Part shown: in pieces, positions 27,645-35,964 of the stretch
How the letters are laid out: each line of letters starts with the position of its first letter
Numbering within the stretch: position 1 is the stretch's first letter
Source: Thermoactinomyces daqus
GTDB taxonomy: Bacteria > Bacillota > Bacilli > Thermoactinomycetales > Thermoactinomycetaceae
Assembly: GCF_000763315.1 (NCBI RefSeq)
Contig: NZ_JPST01000003.1
Location: 1-64,000 of the forward strand
Length of the DNA: 64,000 bases
Reading direction: 5' to 3'
The notes under the pieces: generated by a model
Database searches by the model: none
What the model was told of the DNA's origin: nothing
Seen by the model: only the letters and a program-made list of their open reading frames with translations
Made by a program: the position numbers and the translations under genes

Positions 27645-27694
27645 AAAAAAGACAGAGAGATTCACCACCGCTGTTGGTTGGTGATTCCTCTGTC
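27645..27694 (-). terminator. Riboswitch-controlled terminator before gcvT
   Basis: On the minus strand GACAGAG and ATCACCA (from 27694) pair with TGGTGAAT and CTCTGTC, followed by TTTTTT. The 5' arm begins inside the end of the second glycine aptamer (GGACAGAG), so ligand-bound aptamer would compete with the hairpin and switch the operon on. Confidence 0.88.
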
Positions 27695-27872
27695 CTTATT
27701 ACCAGAGAGTTTCCCTGCTGCATTAAGCAGAGTTGCCCCGTAGGTGGCTCGGCATCAAAGCGAGCGCTCTCCAGAGATGCGTCCAGCGGGCCTCCTTTTG
27801 CCTGAGAGATTCACCTCATCGGTTTGCTCCTTCGGCGCCACAAGATGTGGTCTCTCCTCCCGCCTTCAACCG
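27695..27872 (-). ncRNA. Tandem glycine riboswitch
   Basis: Two consecutive gcvT-type aptamers on the minus strand. Aptamer 1 starts at GGCGGGAGGAGAGACC (27864-27849) and ends with GGTGAATCTCTCAGGCAAAA. Aptamer 2 runs from about GGACGCATCTCTGGAGAGC to GGGAAACTCTCTGGTAATAA. Each keeps the GGAGAG entry and the CTCT-AGG-AAA closing block of the class. Sits directly before gcvT, as in other Bacilli, and would sense glycine cooperatively. Confidence 0.95.
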
Positions 27873-28034
27873 CTGAACAATATCCCATTATGATATTTGT
27901 ATTGTACCAGAAAATACGATCAAATACGAGAAAAAATGATGATATTGTTCGTTTTTGTTCCGTATGCATTTTTTTAAACTGAGACATACTATTACGGAAC
28001 TTCCATTGATCGTAAAAGAAAGGTGGAGAATCTC

Positions 28035-29759
28035 ATGTATACACTCCCGATACGGATGGATCGAGAGTGGCTTCACCAATTCCTGAAAAGAATCGAGACA
28101 GACAGTGACTGGGCAACTTGGGAACGTTTTCAATTGGCGCTGGAAGCGGCCGAAACTGAAATGATTCCCTCGTTTGAATCTATCCAAAGTTTAAAACAAA
28201 TACAAGGGTTTCGTCCACTCCCTCATCAAATCGATGTGGTGGAACGCGTGATCAATGAGATGCGCGGACGCGCGATCCTCGCAGATGAAGTGGGACTGGG
28301 CAAAACAATCGAGGCCGGTCTCATCCTGAAAGAATATCTGCTGCGCGGCCTGGTGAAACGGGCATTAATCCTTGTTCCCTCTTCGCTTGTCCTGCAGTGG
28401 ACGAGGGAATTAAATCAAAAATTTCAAATTCCCGCCGTCGCCCAGAAAAAAGCCTGGATGTGGGACAAATACGAGATTATCGTCGCTTCCCTCGATACGG
28501 CCAAGAGAGAACCTCACCGCGACTATGTGCTGAATCAGCACTATGATATGGTGATCGTTGACGAAGCCCACAAATTAAAAAATCGCCGCACGAAAAACTG
28601 GCAATTCATCAATGACCTGAAAAAAAAATATTGCCTGCTTCTCACCGCCACCCCGGTGCAAAACGAAATAGAAGAGCTTTATAATCTCGTCACCCTGCTA
28701 AAACCGGGACAACTGGGGAAACAGTCCCAATTCCAAAGTGATTACGTCGCCGGCAAACGGAAAGCGAAAAATGAAGCACAGTTGCGTGAAGAAATCAGGC
28801 GCGTTCTGATTCGCAACCGCCGACGCGACAGCAACCTTCACCTGACGCGGCGTCTGGTGCAGACGATCCCCATCGAACTCTCAGAAGAAGAACGCCTTCT
28901 TTATGAAGGCATCACCGAGTTCGTGCGCGATCGCTACCGTCGCGGAACCGACTTGAAAAGCATGCTGGCGCTGTTCGTTCTGCAAAAAGAGGTCTGCTCA
29001 AGCCGGGACGCTGTTTTTCATACTTTATTCAAGCTATTTCAAAAAGGGGAGCAGGGAAAAGAGAATCTGTCCCCGGAAGTGGCCCATCTCATTGAACTGT
29101 TACGAAAAGTGACCCGTTCCTCCAAAGTGAATGCCGCAGTGGAACTGATCAAACAGATCGCTCCGGAAAAAGTGATTTTATTTACCGAGTATCGCGCCAC
29201 CCAAGAGATGCTGATCCGCGAACTGGCCAAAGCGGGAATTCATGCCGTTCCGTTTCGCGGCGGTTTTAATCGCAACAAAAAAGACTGGATGATGGAGATT
29301 TTTCAAAAACGGGCTCAGGTCATGATTGCCACGGAAGCAGGCGGGGAAGGGATTAACCTGCAATTTTGCCATCACATGATCAATTTTGACATGCCCTGGA
29401 ACCCAATGCGCGTCGAACAGCGAATCGGGAGGATCCACCGCCTGGGGCAAACGAAAGATGTACACATTTACAATTTCTCCACCATCAATACGATCGAAGA
29501 ACATATTATCTGGCTGTTGCATGAAAAAATCCGGCTGTTTGAATCGGTGATCGGAGAGTTGGAAACCATTCTGGAAAAAGTGGACGGAGCGTCAACCATT
29601 GAACAAAATCTGATGAAGCTGGTGTTGGAATCTGCCGACGATGACCGCATCAGGCAGGAATTGAGCAAATGGGGAGATCAATTCCATCAGAAGAAACAAG
29701 AGGTGGAAAAGCAGAAAGAAGAGGAGGAACTGCTTCTCTATGGATCAGAAGAAGGTTAG
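28035..29759 (+). CDS. yqhH: SNF2-family helicase YqhH
   Basis: DEAD/SNF2-type ATP-dependent helicase or remodelling enzyme of 574 residues. Motif I GLGKT (GKT at 89-91), motif II DEAH (175-178), motif III TATPV and motif VI QRIGRIHRLGQT are all present. The protein is short and lacks the SWIM-type extension of larger RapA proteins. ATG 28035 is eight bases after AGGTGG, and a GTG four codons earlier lies on that site. Divergent from gcvT and overlapping yqhG by 20 bases, exactly the B. subtilis order. Cellular role not established. Confidence 0.9.
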   Translation: MYTLPIRMDREWLHQFLKRIETDSDWATWERFQLALEAAETEMIPSFESIQSLKQIQGFRPLPHQIDVVERVINEMRGRAILADEVGLGKTIEAGLILKEYLLRGLVKRALILVPSSLVLQWTRELNQKFQIPAVAQKKAWMWDKYEIIVASLDTAKREPHRDYVLNQHYDMVIVDEAHKLKNRRTKNWQFINDLKKKYCLLLTATPVQNEIEELYNLVTLLKPGQLGKQSQFQSDYVAGKRKAKNEAQLREEIRRVLIRNRRRDSNLHLTRRLVQTIPIELSEEERLLYEGITEFVRDRYRRGTDLKSMLALFVLQKEVCSSRDAVFHTLFKLFQKGEQGKENLSPEVAHLIELLRKVTRSSKVNAAVELIKQIAPEKVILFTEYRATQEMLIRELAKAGIHAVPFRGGFNRNKKDWMMEIFQKRAQVMIATEAGGEGINLQFCHHMINFDMPWNPMRVEQRIGRIHRLGQTKDVHIYNFSTINTIEEHIIWLLHEKIRLFESVIGELETILEKVDGASTIEQNLMKLVLESADDDRIRQELSKWGDQFHQKKQEVEKQKEEEELLLYGSEEG

Positions 29760-30582
29760 GGAATTTACGGAACGGTATCTGAAATTGAATGATTGCCACA
29801 TCCTTGAATCCGGCCCAACCTATCTGCTCACGCAGCTGTCCATTCATGCCGACAAGGATTTGCTCAATCGCCCCTTTTACTGGATGTATGTGGAACGGAT
29901 GAACCTGCCGCCACAGCCGGTTCGGCTCTCGTTCGTCTTTGATCCCGAGAACCATCCTGAAGAAATTCGCGGTGAACATCTTTTTTACGGCACTCCGCGC
30001 TTTGCGAAGATTCTCCAATCCGCGCAAAAGCACGGCAAATTTGTGCGGTTGTATGAGGAACCGCGATATGAACCGGCTTATACCGATTTGACCAAACCCT
30101 ACAGCCCATGGCTCGCCGTCAACTATAAGGTTTCTTATGTTTGTGATCAAAAACGGGACCGGCTCTGCTCTCTGGGAATCAATTTGAATGACGGAACCAT
30201 CCGGGAAGGCTTTTATGAGGTGATCAAAGACCGGCGCTGGTCGAACAGACTCCCCGCCAAACGCTATACGGTTGAACCGCGACTGCAGGTGGTTGAGGCG
30301 GTCGGTGAACTGGAATATTATCTGGAGGAAACGATCCGGTGCGAAGACCTGACCTGGGCGGAAGAAGCTGAAAAACGGCTGCAATCCGAGCTTGAGCGGC
30401 TGGACGTTTTTTACCCTGATGAACCTTCCATGCCGGATGAAATCCAGAAAGAGAAGAAACGACGTCGGGAAGAAATCGTCTGGCAGTTTCATCCCCGGGT
30501 TGAAATCAGCGTAATCAATGCGGGACTCTTTTATGTCGACACCCCGCAGCAAAACCTCACGAATCAAAAAATCTGGTTATAA
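29740..30582 (+). CDS. yqhG: Conserved protein YqhG
   Basis: Protein of 280 residues matching YqhG of Bacilli. It starts in the last 20 bases of yqhH, GAGGAGG lies 12 bases before the ATG, and the two are probably co-translated. Sequence shows a mixed alpha/beta first half, a coiled-coil-like EAEKRLQSELERL stretch and a charged helical region near residue 240. No enzyme motif seen. Persistent pairing with the helicase suggests an accessory protein for YqhH, which is inference. Confidence 0.82.
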   Translation: MDQKKVREFTERYLKLNDCHILESGPTYLLTQLSIHADKDLLNRPFYWMYVERMNLPPQPVRLSFVFDPENHPEEIRGEHLFYGTPRFAKILQSAQKHGKFVRLYEEPRYEPAYTDLTKPYSPWLAVNYKVSYVCDQKRDRLCSLGINLNDGTIREGFYEVIKDRRWSNRLPAKRYTVEPRLQVVEAVGELEYYLEETIRCEDLTWAEEAEKRLQSELERLDVFYPDEPSMPDEIQKEKKRRREEIVWQFHPRVEISVINAGLFYVDTPQQNLTNQKIWL

Positions 30583-30587
30583 CGAAT

Positions 30588-30610
30588 AAAAAAACGGCTT
30601 GCCAGAGCCG
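30588..30610 (-). terminator. Terminator downstream of the HTH/NTase pair
   Basis: On the minus strand CGGCT and AGCCG form a short stem followed by seven T. It lies 130 bases past the HTH gene. Confidence 0.5.
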
Positions 30611-30743
30611 CTCAGATTGTTGACAACATTCCCGAACAGGTTTCGTCCGGTTCGGGTGCTTCCCCCTTGAGAATTGCACCCTCCACGCCGATAGAAAAAC
30701 AACCCAAACAGCTTGCCTGCAGCCGCGTTTTCTTTATTCATAT

Positions 30744-31190
30744 TTACCCCAGAGCGCGTTCATAATTGTTTGGCACAATCAAAACATCCATCTCCAAGGC
30801 CTTCAACACCTGCTTGATCTTTTCCATGCTGGCTCCGCCATACTCATTCCGCTCATCCCGCGAAACCTGCGGCGGCGTGACCCCCAGGCGCTTGGCCAGT
30901 TCCGCCTGTGACAATCCCTTGTAGATCCGAAAAGCGATCAGCTTGCGCCCGATATTGTCAAAGGTGCAAGTCATATCGAAATCGCCCGCCTTATGCCGTT
31001 CGTATTCCCTGATCTCCTGTTTCAGCCGTTCGCCAAAAAAGCGGGACGGGGCCAACCCTCTTTCGATCTGTTCCTCGCTCAACCCCATCTGTTCCAATTC
31101 CCGCCTCTGTTCTTCCAACAGCCGCTCCTGTTCGCGAATCCTCTCCAAACTACGCTTGTATTCCATTTCCGTCTTAATCACAGTCTTCAT
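30744..31190 (-). CDS. XRE-type helix-turn-helix protein (candidate antitoxin)
   Basis: Protein of 148 residues. The first ~70 are a charged coiled coil (repeated Glu/Arg/Lys heptads), and residues ~80-140 form an XRE/Cro-type HTH, with GLSQAELAKRLGVTPPQVSRDE as the recognition unit. Such a coiled coil plus HTH is typical of antitoxins that bind their partner through one half and their own operator through the other. Its start ATG overlaps the end of the upstream nucleotidyltransferase-like gene by four bases, so the two are made together. Specific family unknown. Confidence 0.72.
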   Translation of the reverse strand: MKTVIKTEMEYKRSLERIREQERLLEEQRRELEQMGLSEEQIERGLAPSRFFGERLKQEIREYERHKAGDFDMTCTFDNIGRKLIAFRIYKGLSQAELAKRLGVTPPQVSRDERNEYGGASMEKIKQVLKALEMDVLIVPNNYERALG

Positions 31191-31723
31191 CCTTTCATCA
31201 ATTTTACAATGCCCTTTTCAATTCCAAAATCCCTGTCCTTGCGAAAAAACTCGTCAAACTTCATGTTTTTCCCCTCTTCATTGGTAATCCCGGAATATAC
31301 CCCCGTACAGTGCGGAAACAGTTCCACCCGGTAGCGATACCACATCTCCAGTTGCAAGTTGCCGTATTCATCAAACCGGTGGCGATTCCATCCCCAGCAT
31401 TTGTAAGGATCAAGCTGGTTTAACTTTGCGAGCAGCGTTCCGTCAAAAATTTCCTGTTCATTTCGCGGGACAAAATAACCGTCAATGTCTTCCGGCTGAT
31501 ACTTATCCGTGACAAAGGAACCGTCAATGTAAATCTCTTCAATTCCGCATGCCCACAGCTGACGGACACAAAACTCCAAATTATCAACCAGCCGGTTTCG
31601 CCAATATGCATCCCATGGCAAAAGCGAATTTTCTTCCCCTTTCACCAGAATCGATTGCCGGAGCTTGTCGAATGTCATAACATAATCCCCTGGATCCAAT
31701 AACCCGTATTCATTAAACCTCAT
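31187..31723 (-). CDS. Nucleotidyltransferase-like protein (DUF6932 type)
   Basis: Protein of 178 residues with a nucleotidyltransferase core: IDGSFVTDKYQPEDIDGYF has the Gly-Ser (68-69) and Asp-x-Asp (79, 81) that bind metal and nucleotide in polymerase-beta-like enzymes. The family resembles DUF6932 / MNT-type proteins. The product of such enzymes in toxin-antitoxin pairs is nucleotide addition to RNA or proteins. ATG 31723 is 12 bases after AGGAGG, while a start 12 codons upstream lacks a ribosome site. Four-base overlap with the HTH gene downstream. Toxin role is inference. Substrate not known. Confidence 0.7.
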   Translation of the reverse strand: MRFNEYGLLDPGDYVMTFDKLRQSILVKGEENSLLPWDAYWRNRLVDNLEFCVRQLWACGIEEIYIDGSFVTDKYQPEDIDGYFVPRNEQEIFDGTLLAKLNQLDPYKCWGWNRHRFDEYGNLQLEMWYRYRVELFPHCTGVYSGITNEEGKNMKFDEFFRKDRDFGIEKGIVKLMKG

Positions 31724-32010
31724 CCGTAAGGGTATCCTCCTGTTGTCTATCTTATTCATGAATCAAGGAAAACTCTCCTGCACACCTTTACTTATATGTT
31801 AACATACCGGACAAATAAAAGGGACTTTTTGCTGAAAACGCCGCCAGTTTCTCAAGCCGGAATGAAAGCGATATTCGGACGGGAGAGGGCTCACCGCTCT
31901 CTCAAATCCGAAATAAAAAACGATTGGCAAGCACCCCCTTTTTTAACCTTTTCCTGAATCGCTCTCGGAAAAGTAATCTCCACTTGGGCTGTGCAAACCA
32001 ATCGTTATCT

Positions 32011-32754
32011 TCAACGTTCCAGGAGTTTGGCCAGAAATTGCCGGGTCCGCTGTTCCCGCGGAGAGGTAAACACTTCTTCCGGCCTGCCCATCTCCACAAT
32101 TTTCCCGTGATCCATAAAGACGACAAGATCGGCGACATCACGTGCAAAGGACATCTCATGCGTCACAATCACCATCGTCTGTTTCTCCTTGGCCAGTTCT
32201 TTCATCGTCTTCAACACTTCGCCCACCAATTCGGGATCAAGCGCAGAGGTAGGCTCATCAAAAAGCAACACTTCCGGCTCCATCGCCAGAGCGCGGGCAA
32301 TGGCCACACGTTGCTGCTGGCCGCCGGAAAGCTGTCCCAGAAATACATCTTTTTTCTCTGCCAATCCCACTTTTTCCAAAAGTCGTTCCGCCTTTTTGCG
32401 GGCTTCGGCCTTGTCCTCCCCTTTTACAACAACCGGGCCTTCCACCACGTTTTCCAAAACGGTACGGTGTGGAAAGAGGTTAAAACTTTGAAACACCATT
32501 CCCGTTTTGGCGCGCAGTTTTTTAATCTCTTTCGGCGATACTTTTCCGCCGGCAATCGAGATCGTTTCCCCGCCGATGGAGAGTTCACCCTGATCGGGAA
32601 TCTCAAGCAGATTGAGGCAGCGCAAGAAGGTCGACTTCCCCGAACCGCTGGGCCCGATGATGCAGACCACTGAACCTTTTTCGATCTCCAGGTCAATCCC
32701 GGTCAAAACTTGAAGGTTGCCAAATGATTTTTGCAGATTCTTCACTTGAATCAT
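32011..32754 (-). CDS. Amino-acid ABC transporter ATP-binding protein (GlnQ-like)
   Basis: ATPase subunit of a polar amino-acid importer, 247 residues. Walker [10 protein letters not shown], the signature [15 protein letters not shown], Walker [14 protein letters not shown] and the H-loop VTHEMSF are intact. Closest in layout to GlnQ/TcyC-type ATPases (PAAT family). It follows the permease gene by 15 bases. The substrate-binding protein that should serve it is encoded 3 kb upstream, beyond zwf. Substrate cannot be decided from these residues. Confidence 0.93.
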   Translation of the reverse strand: MIQVKNLQKSFGNLQVLTGIDLEIEKGSVVCIIGPSGSGKSTFLRCLNLLEIPDQGELSIGGETISIAGGKVSPKEIKKLRAKTGMVFQSFNLFPHRTVLENVVEGPVVVKGEDKAEARKKAERLLEKVGLAEKKDVFLGQLSGGQQQRVAIARALAMEPEVLLFDEPTSALDPELVGEVLKTMKELAKEKQTMVIVTHEMSFARDVADLVVFMDHGKIVEMGRPEEVFTSPREQRTRQFLAKLLER

Positions 32755-32769
32755 CGCCGTACCTCCCTT

Positions 32770-33459
32770 CTATCCCGCATATCGGCCATAACGTTTTTCC
32801 AATTTTTGCTGTGCATAATTTAACACCGTGCAGACGATCCAATAATAGACGGCGACGAGAATATAAGGCGTCATATAATCAAATTCCCGTCCACCCACGA
32901 TTTTGGCGCGATAAAACATCTCGTTCACTGTAATCATCGCCAACAGCGAGGTATCTTTCACCAGGCTCAAAAAACTGTTCATCAACGAGGGCAAGGCGAC
33001 GCGTGCCGCTTGCGGAATAATGACGCGGCGCATCGTCTGCCAATAGGTCATGTTCAGCGAAGCAGCCGCTTCCCACTGCCCTTTGGGAATGGAAGCAAGC
33101 GAACCGCGAATCGTTTCAGCCGCATAAGCCCCCACGTTCATAGAAAGGCCAATCAGCCCCGCTGCTGTCGGTGTCAGGGTAACTCCGATGACCGGAAGGC
33201 CAAAATAAAGAATAAAGAGTTGAACCAACAACGGTGTTCCGCGGATGATCGAAATATAAATACGGGCAATTCCTTGCAAAATCCATCGTTTTGACATCCT
33301 GGCCATGGCGGTGAAGAGACCGATCAACAAGCCGATTGCCATCGCAGTGATGCTGATCCAAACCGTTGCCACGATGCCATTTAAAATAAACGAAGCATTT
33401 CGCTCAGCCAAATCAATATCAAACAAATTCTGCCACTGTATCGTTCCCAAAAAGTCCAT
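32770..33459 (-). CDS. Amino-acid ABC transporter permease
   Basis: Permease of the His/Glu/Gln/Arg family, 229 residues, with about five transmembrane helices. The conserved cytoplasmic loop for the ATPase (EAAASLNMTYWQTMRRVIIPQA) and the start of the TM domain (GIVATVWISITAMAIG) are present. Sits 15 bases ahead of its ATPase gene on the same strand. Confidence 0.92.
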   Translation of the reverse strand: MDFLGTIQWQNLFDIDLAERNASFILNGIVATVWISITAMAIGLLIGLFTAMARMSKRWILQGIARIYISIIRGTPLLVQLFILYFGLPVIGVTLTPTAAGLIGLSMNVGAYAAETIRGSLASIPKGQWEAAASLNMTYWQTMRRVIIPQAARVALPSLMNSFLSLVKDTSLLAMITVNEMFYRAKIVGGREFDYMTPYILVAVYYWIVCTVLNYAQQKLEKRYGRYAG

Positions 33460-33589
33460 GTTGGTTTCACCTAATTCAATCTTTTTTAATCGGTTTTCTT
33501 CTATTTAATAATGTTATCATCTTAAATTCAAAACATGTTCTTGTCAATAAAAATGACGGCCACTATGGTGAATAGGGCCGCCAACATTC

Positions 33590-34219
33590 TTATGCACCGA
33601 TTCCTTCAAAAAGCAAAACGCGTGCCGGTGCTGCTTCTGTATGAACCAACTTGATCGGGGCAGCAACCATAAAATAGGTTCCGGCTGGAACCTCTTTCAA
33701 CCGAAGCCCTTCCATGATTAAAATATCTGCACGGAACAGGCTTTTATGCGTCGGATGACCAGGCTGGGCCCGTTCGATACCCAGCGCATCGGTTCCAACC
33801 CCTCTGACCCCTTTTTCAATTAAGTACTTGGCTCCGTCTTCGGCTAAAAACACAAATTCAAAATCAAATACATCTTCCCAGGAATTCCGCGTTTTAAAGA
33901 GAAGAAACTCGCCTTCTTTGATTTCATGTTTTTCCAAATCAGCACGAGTAATGCTTTCTTTGACATCCGTCAAGTCAAGCACCCGGCATTGCCCAACCAA
34001 TCGCTCAATTGGAATGGTTGACATGGTCCCGCCTTCCGGAAGCATATGGAGCGGGGAATCGACGTGAGTTCCGCAGTGCACATCCATTTCGATGCGGGAT
34101 TCGCGCGCGGTGGCCGTATCAAAGTCCTGAACAACGCGAATGCTTGGTTTCTTTGTTTCCTTATTTTTATATACGGGCATCTCCTCTGTGATCGGCATGG
34201 AAACGTCATAAATTTTCAT
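33590..34219 (-). CDS. Cyclase-family / kynurenine formamidase-like hydrolase
   Basis: Metal-dependent hydrolase of the cyclase family, 209 residues, related to bacterial kynurenine formamidase (KynB). The metal motif HCGTHVDSPLH is present, corresponding to HxGTHxDxPxH, and the later KTRNSW and VGTDALGIE segments fit the family. It may open a cyclic or formyl amide. The real substrate is unknown. ATG 34219 follows GGGAGAG by six bases. Lies 21 bases after zwf in the same direction, so the two are probably cotranscribed. It separates the ABC transporter genes from their binding protein. Confidence 0.8.
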   Translation of the reverse strand: MKIYDVSMPITEEMPVYKNKETKKPSIRVVQDFDTATARESRIEMDVHCGTHVDSPLHMLPEGGTMSTIPIERLVGQCRVLDLTDVKESITRADLEKHEIKEGEFLLFKTRNSWEDVFDFEFVFLAEDGAKYLIEKGVRGVGTDALGIERAQPGHPTHKSLFRADILIMEGLRLKEVPAGTYFMVAAPIKLVHTEAAPARVLLFEGIGA

Positions 34220-34240
34220 GGTCAACTCAACTCTCCCTTT

Positions 34241-35776
34241 TTATCTGGTTACAACCTCATTGGCTTTGACAATCCGGGAAATATCTTTGGCGATGGCAGG
34301 CCGCCAGACATGTCCATTCGCCGCCAACAGATCATGTGCTTCTTGCGGTCCCCACGAACCGCTCCGGTAGAAAGTCAGCGGATGCCTATTTTCATCCCAG
34401 GCTCTGCGAATCGGATCGATAAACTTCCAGGCGAGCGAGACCTCCTCCCAATGCGTGAAGAATGTTTGATCACCAACAATCGCATCATAGATTAACGATT
34501 CATACGCTTCCGGCGAACCTTGCTCACAGTTGTTGCAGAATTCCATCGAAATCGGCATCACCTGGTTGTCGGAACCCGGTTTTTTGGCGTTGAGGATCAG
34601 ATTGACGCCTTCCTGCGGCTGAATGCTGATGACCAACAGATTGGGGCCGAGATTGTTATCTTTGTTGAAATAGAGATTTTTAGGCATTTCCTTGAATTCA
34701 ATGATGATCTGTGTCATTTTTTCCGGCATGCGTTTTCCTGTGCGGATATAAAACGGTACTCCGGCCCATCGCAAATTGTCTACGAACAACTTGCCGGCGA
34801 CAAAGGTTTCCGTCATGGACCCGGGATCGACATTTTTCTCATTCCGATATGCCGGAACCGGTTTTCCATTGATTTCCCCGTCAACGTATTGGCCCCGTAT
34901 CATATATTTTCCCGCCTCTTCCTCCGTATACCTGCGAAGCGAACGAAGAACCTTGATTTTTTCGTCATGAATCGCTTCGGTTTTCAGGCGGCTCGGCGGT
35001 TCCATGCAAACCATCATCAGCATTTGCAACATATGGTTTTGCACCATGTCCCGCAATGCTCCCGCATGATCATAATAACTGGCCCGATCTTCGACACCGA
35101 CCGTTTCACTGGCCGTAATCTGTACGCTTTCGATGTAATGATTGTTCCAAATCGGCTCGAACAGCGAGTTGGCAAAGCGCATAACCTCAATATTTTGCAC
35201 CATTTCTTTGCCGAGATAATGGTCGATCCGGTAAATCTCTTGCTCCGTAAACGTCTGCTTGATTTGTTCATTCAGTTTTTTGGCCGAGTCATAATCATGG
35301 CCAATCGGCTTCTCGATGATCAGGCGTTTCCAGCCTCCCGTTTCCGTTAAACCGGACAATCTCAGGTTGGTGGAAACAGTCGCAAACAAATCCGGGGCAA
35401 GTGATAAATAAAACAGGCGGTTCGGCGGCACTTGATATTTGTTTTCATATTCCTCGACAAGGTCCTTGATCCCCTTATATCCTTCCGGATTCGTCACATC
35501 CGCCACGGCGTAATAGAAATGCTGGATAAATTGCTGCCATTCATTTTCATCCGCCACTTTCAGGCGTCCGAACGAATCAATCGATTCCCTGACTGACTGG
35601 CGAAAGGCTTCATGATCTCGTGTGGAGCGGCCAACCCCGATCAAACGAAAGTGTTCGGGAAGGAATTTATTTTTGTATAAGCTGAACAGGGCAGGGAACA
35701 ATTTCCGTTTCGCCAAATCCCCCGTCGCGCCAAATAATACCATCGTAAACGGTTTTGCCATTGCAGACTGAGTCAT
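34241..35776 (-). CDS. zwf: Glucose-6-phosphate 1-dehydrogenase
   Basis: First enzyme of the oxidative pentose-phosphate pathway, 511 residues. The NADP-binding GATGDLAKRKLFPAL, the active-site RIDHYLGKEMVQN (His and Asp/Lys) and the structural PSRLKTEAI segments are all visible. GGAG precedes ATG 35776 by eight bases. No gntZ (6-phosphogluconate dehydrogenase) neighbour is present, unlike many genomes. Followed by the cyclase-family gene. Confidence 0.96.
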   Translation of the reverse strand: MTQSAMAKPFTMVLFGATGDLAKRKLFPALFSLYKNKFLPEHFRLIGVGRSTRDHEAFRQSVRESIDSFGRLKVADENEWQQFIQHFYYAVADVTNPEGYKGIKDLVEEYENKYQVPPNRLFYLSLAPDLFATVSTNLRLSGLTETGGWKRLIIEKPIGHDYDSAKKLNEQIKQTFTEQEIYRIDHYLGKEMVQNIEVMRFANSLFEPIWNNHYIESVQITASETVGVEDRASYYDHAGALRDMVQNHMLQMLMMVCMEPPSRLKTEAIHDEKIKVLRSLRRYTEEEAGKYMIRGQYVDGEINGKPVPAYRNEKNVDPGSMTETFVAGKLFVDNLRWAGVPFYIRTGKRMPEKMTQIIIEFKEMPKNLYFNKDNNLGPNLLVISIQPQEGVNLILNAKKPGSDNQVMPISMEFCNNCEQGSPEAYESLIYDAIVGDQTFFTHWEEVSLAWKFIDPIRRAWDENRHPLTFYRSGSWGPQEAHDLLAANGHVWRPAIAKDISRIVKANEVVTR

Positions 35777-35901
35777 TAGTTACACTCCTTCAATCATACC
35801 GACATTTCTTTGCTTAATATGCATCCAGATGCACTAGCTCATTCCAGCCATGCTCATACAATATAGTAACAAAAGGAAAGAGAAAATAGTTTATTATGGA
35901 A

Positions 35902-35955
35902 GAAAAATAAGATCTTGTTCTTCCTTTCCATAAGAGAGGACAACAACAAGATCTT
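35902..35955 (-). terminator. Terminator after the binding-protein gene
   Basis: On the minus strand AAGATCTTGTT (35955-35945) pairs with AACAAGATCTT (35919-35909), an 11-bp perfect stem with a T-rich tail. Confidence 0.7.
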
Positions 35956-35964
35956 AGTGCAATT

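Noticed and set aside
26666-27646. 326-codon plus-strand frame opposite gcvT
   Set aside because: It is entirely antisense to a strong gene with riboswitch and operon context.
29650-30567. 305-codon minus-strand frame opposite yqhG
   Set aside because: Antisense shadow. yqhG has conserved context with yqhH.
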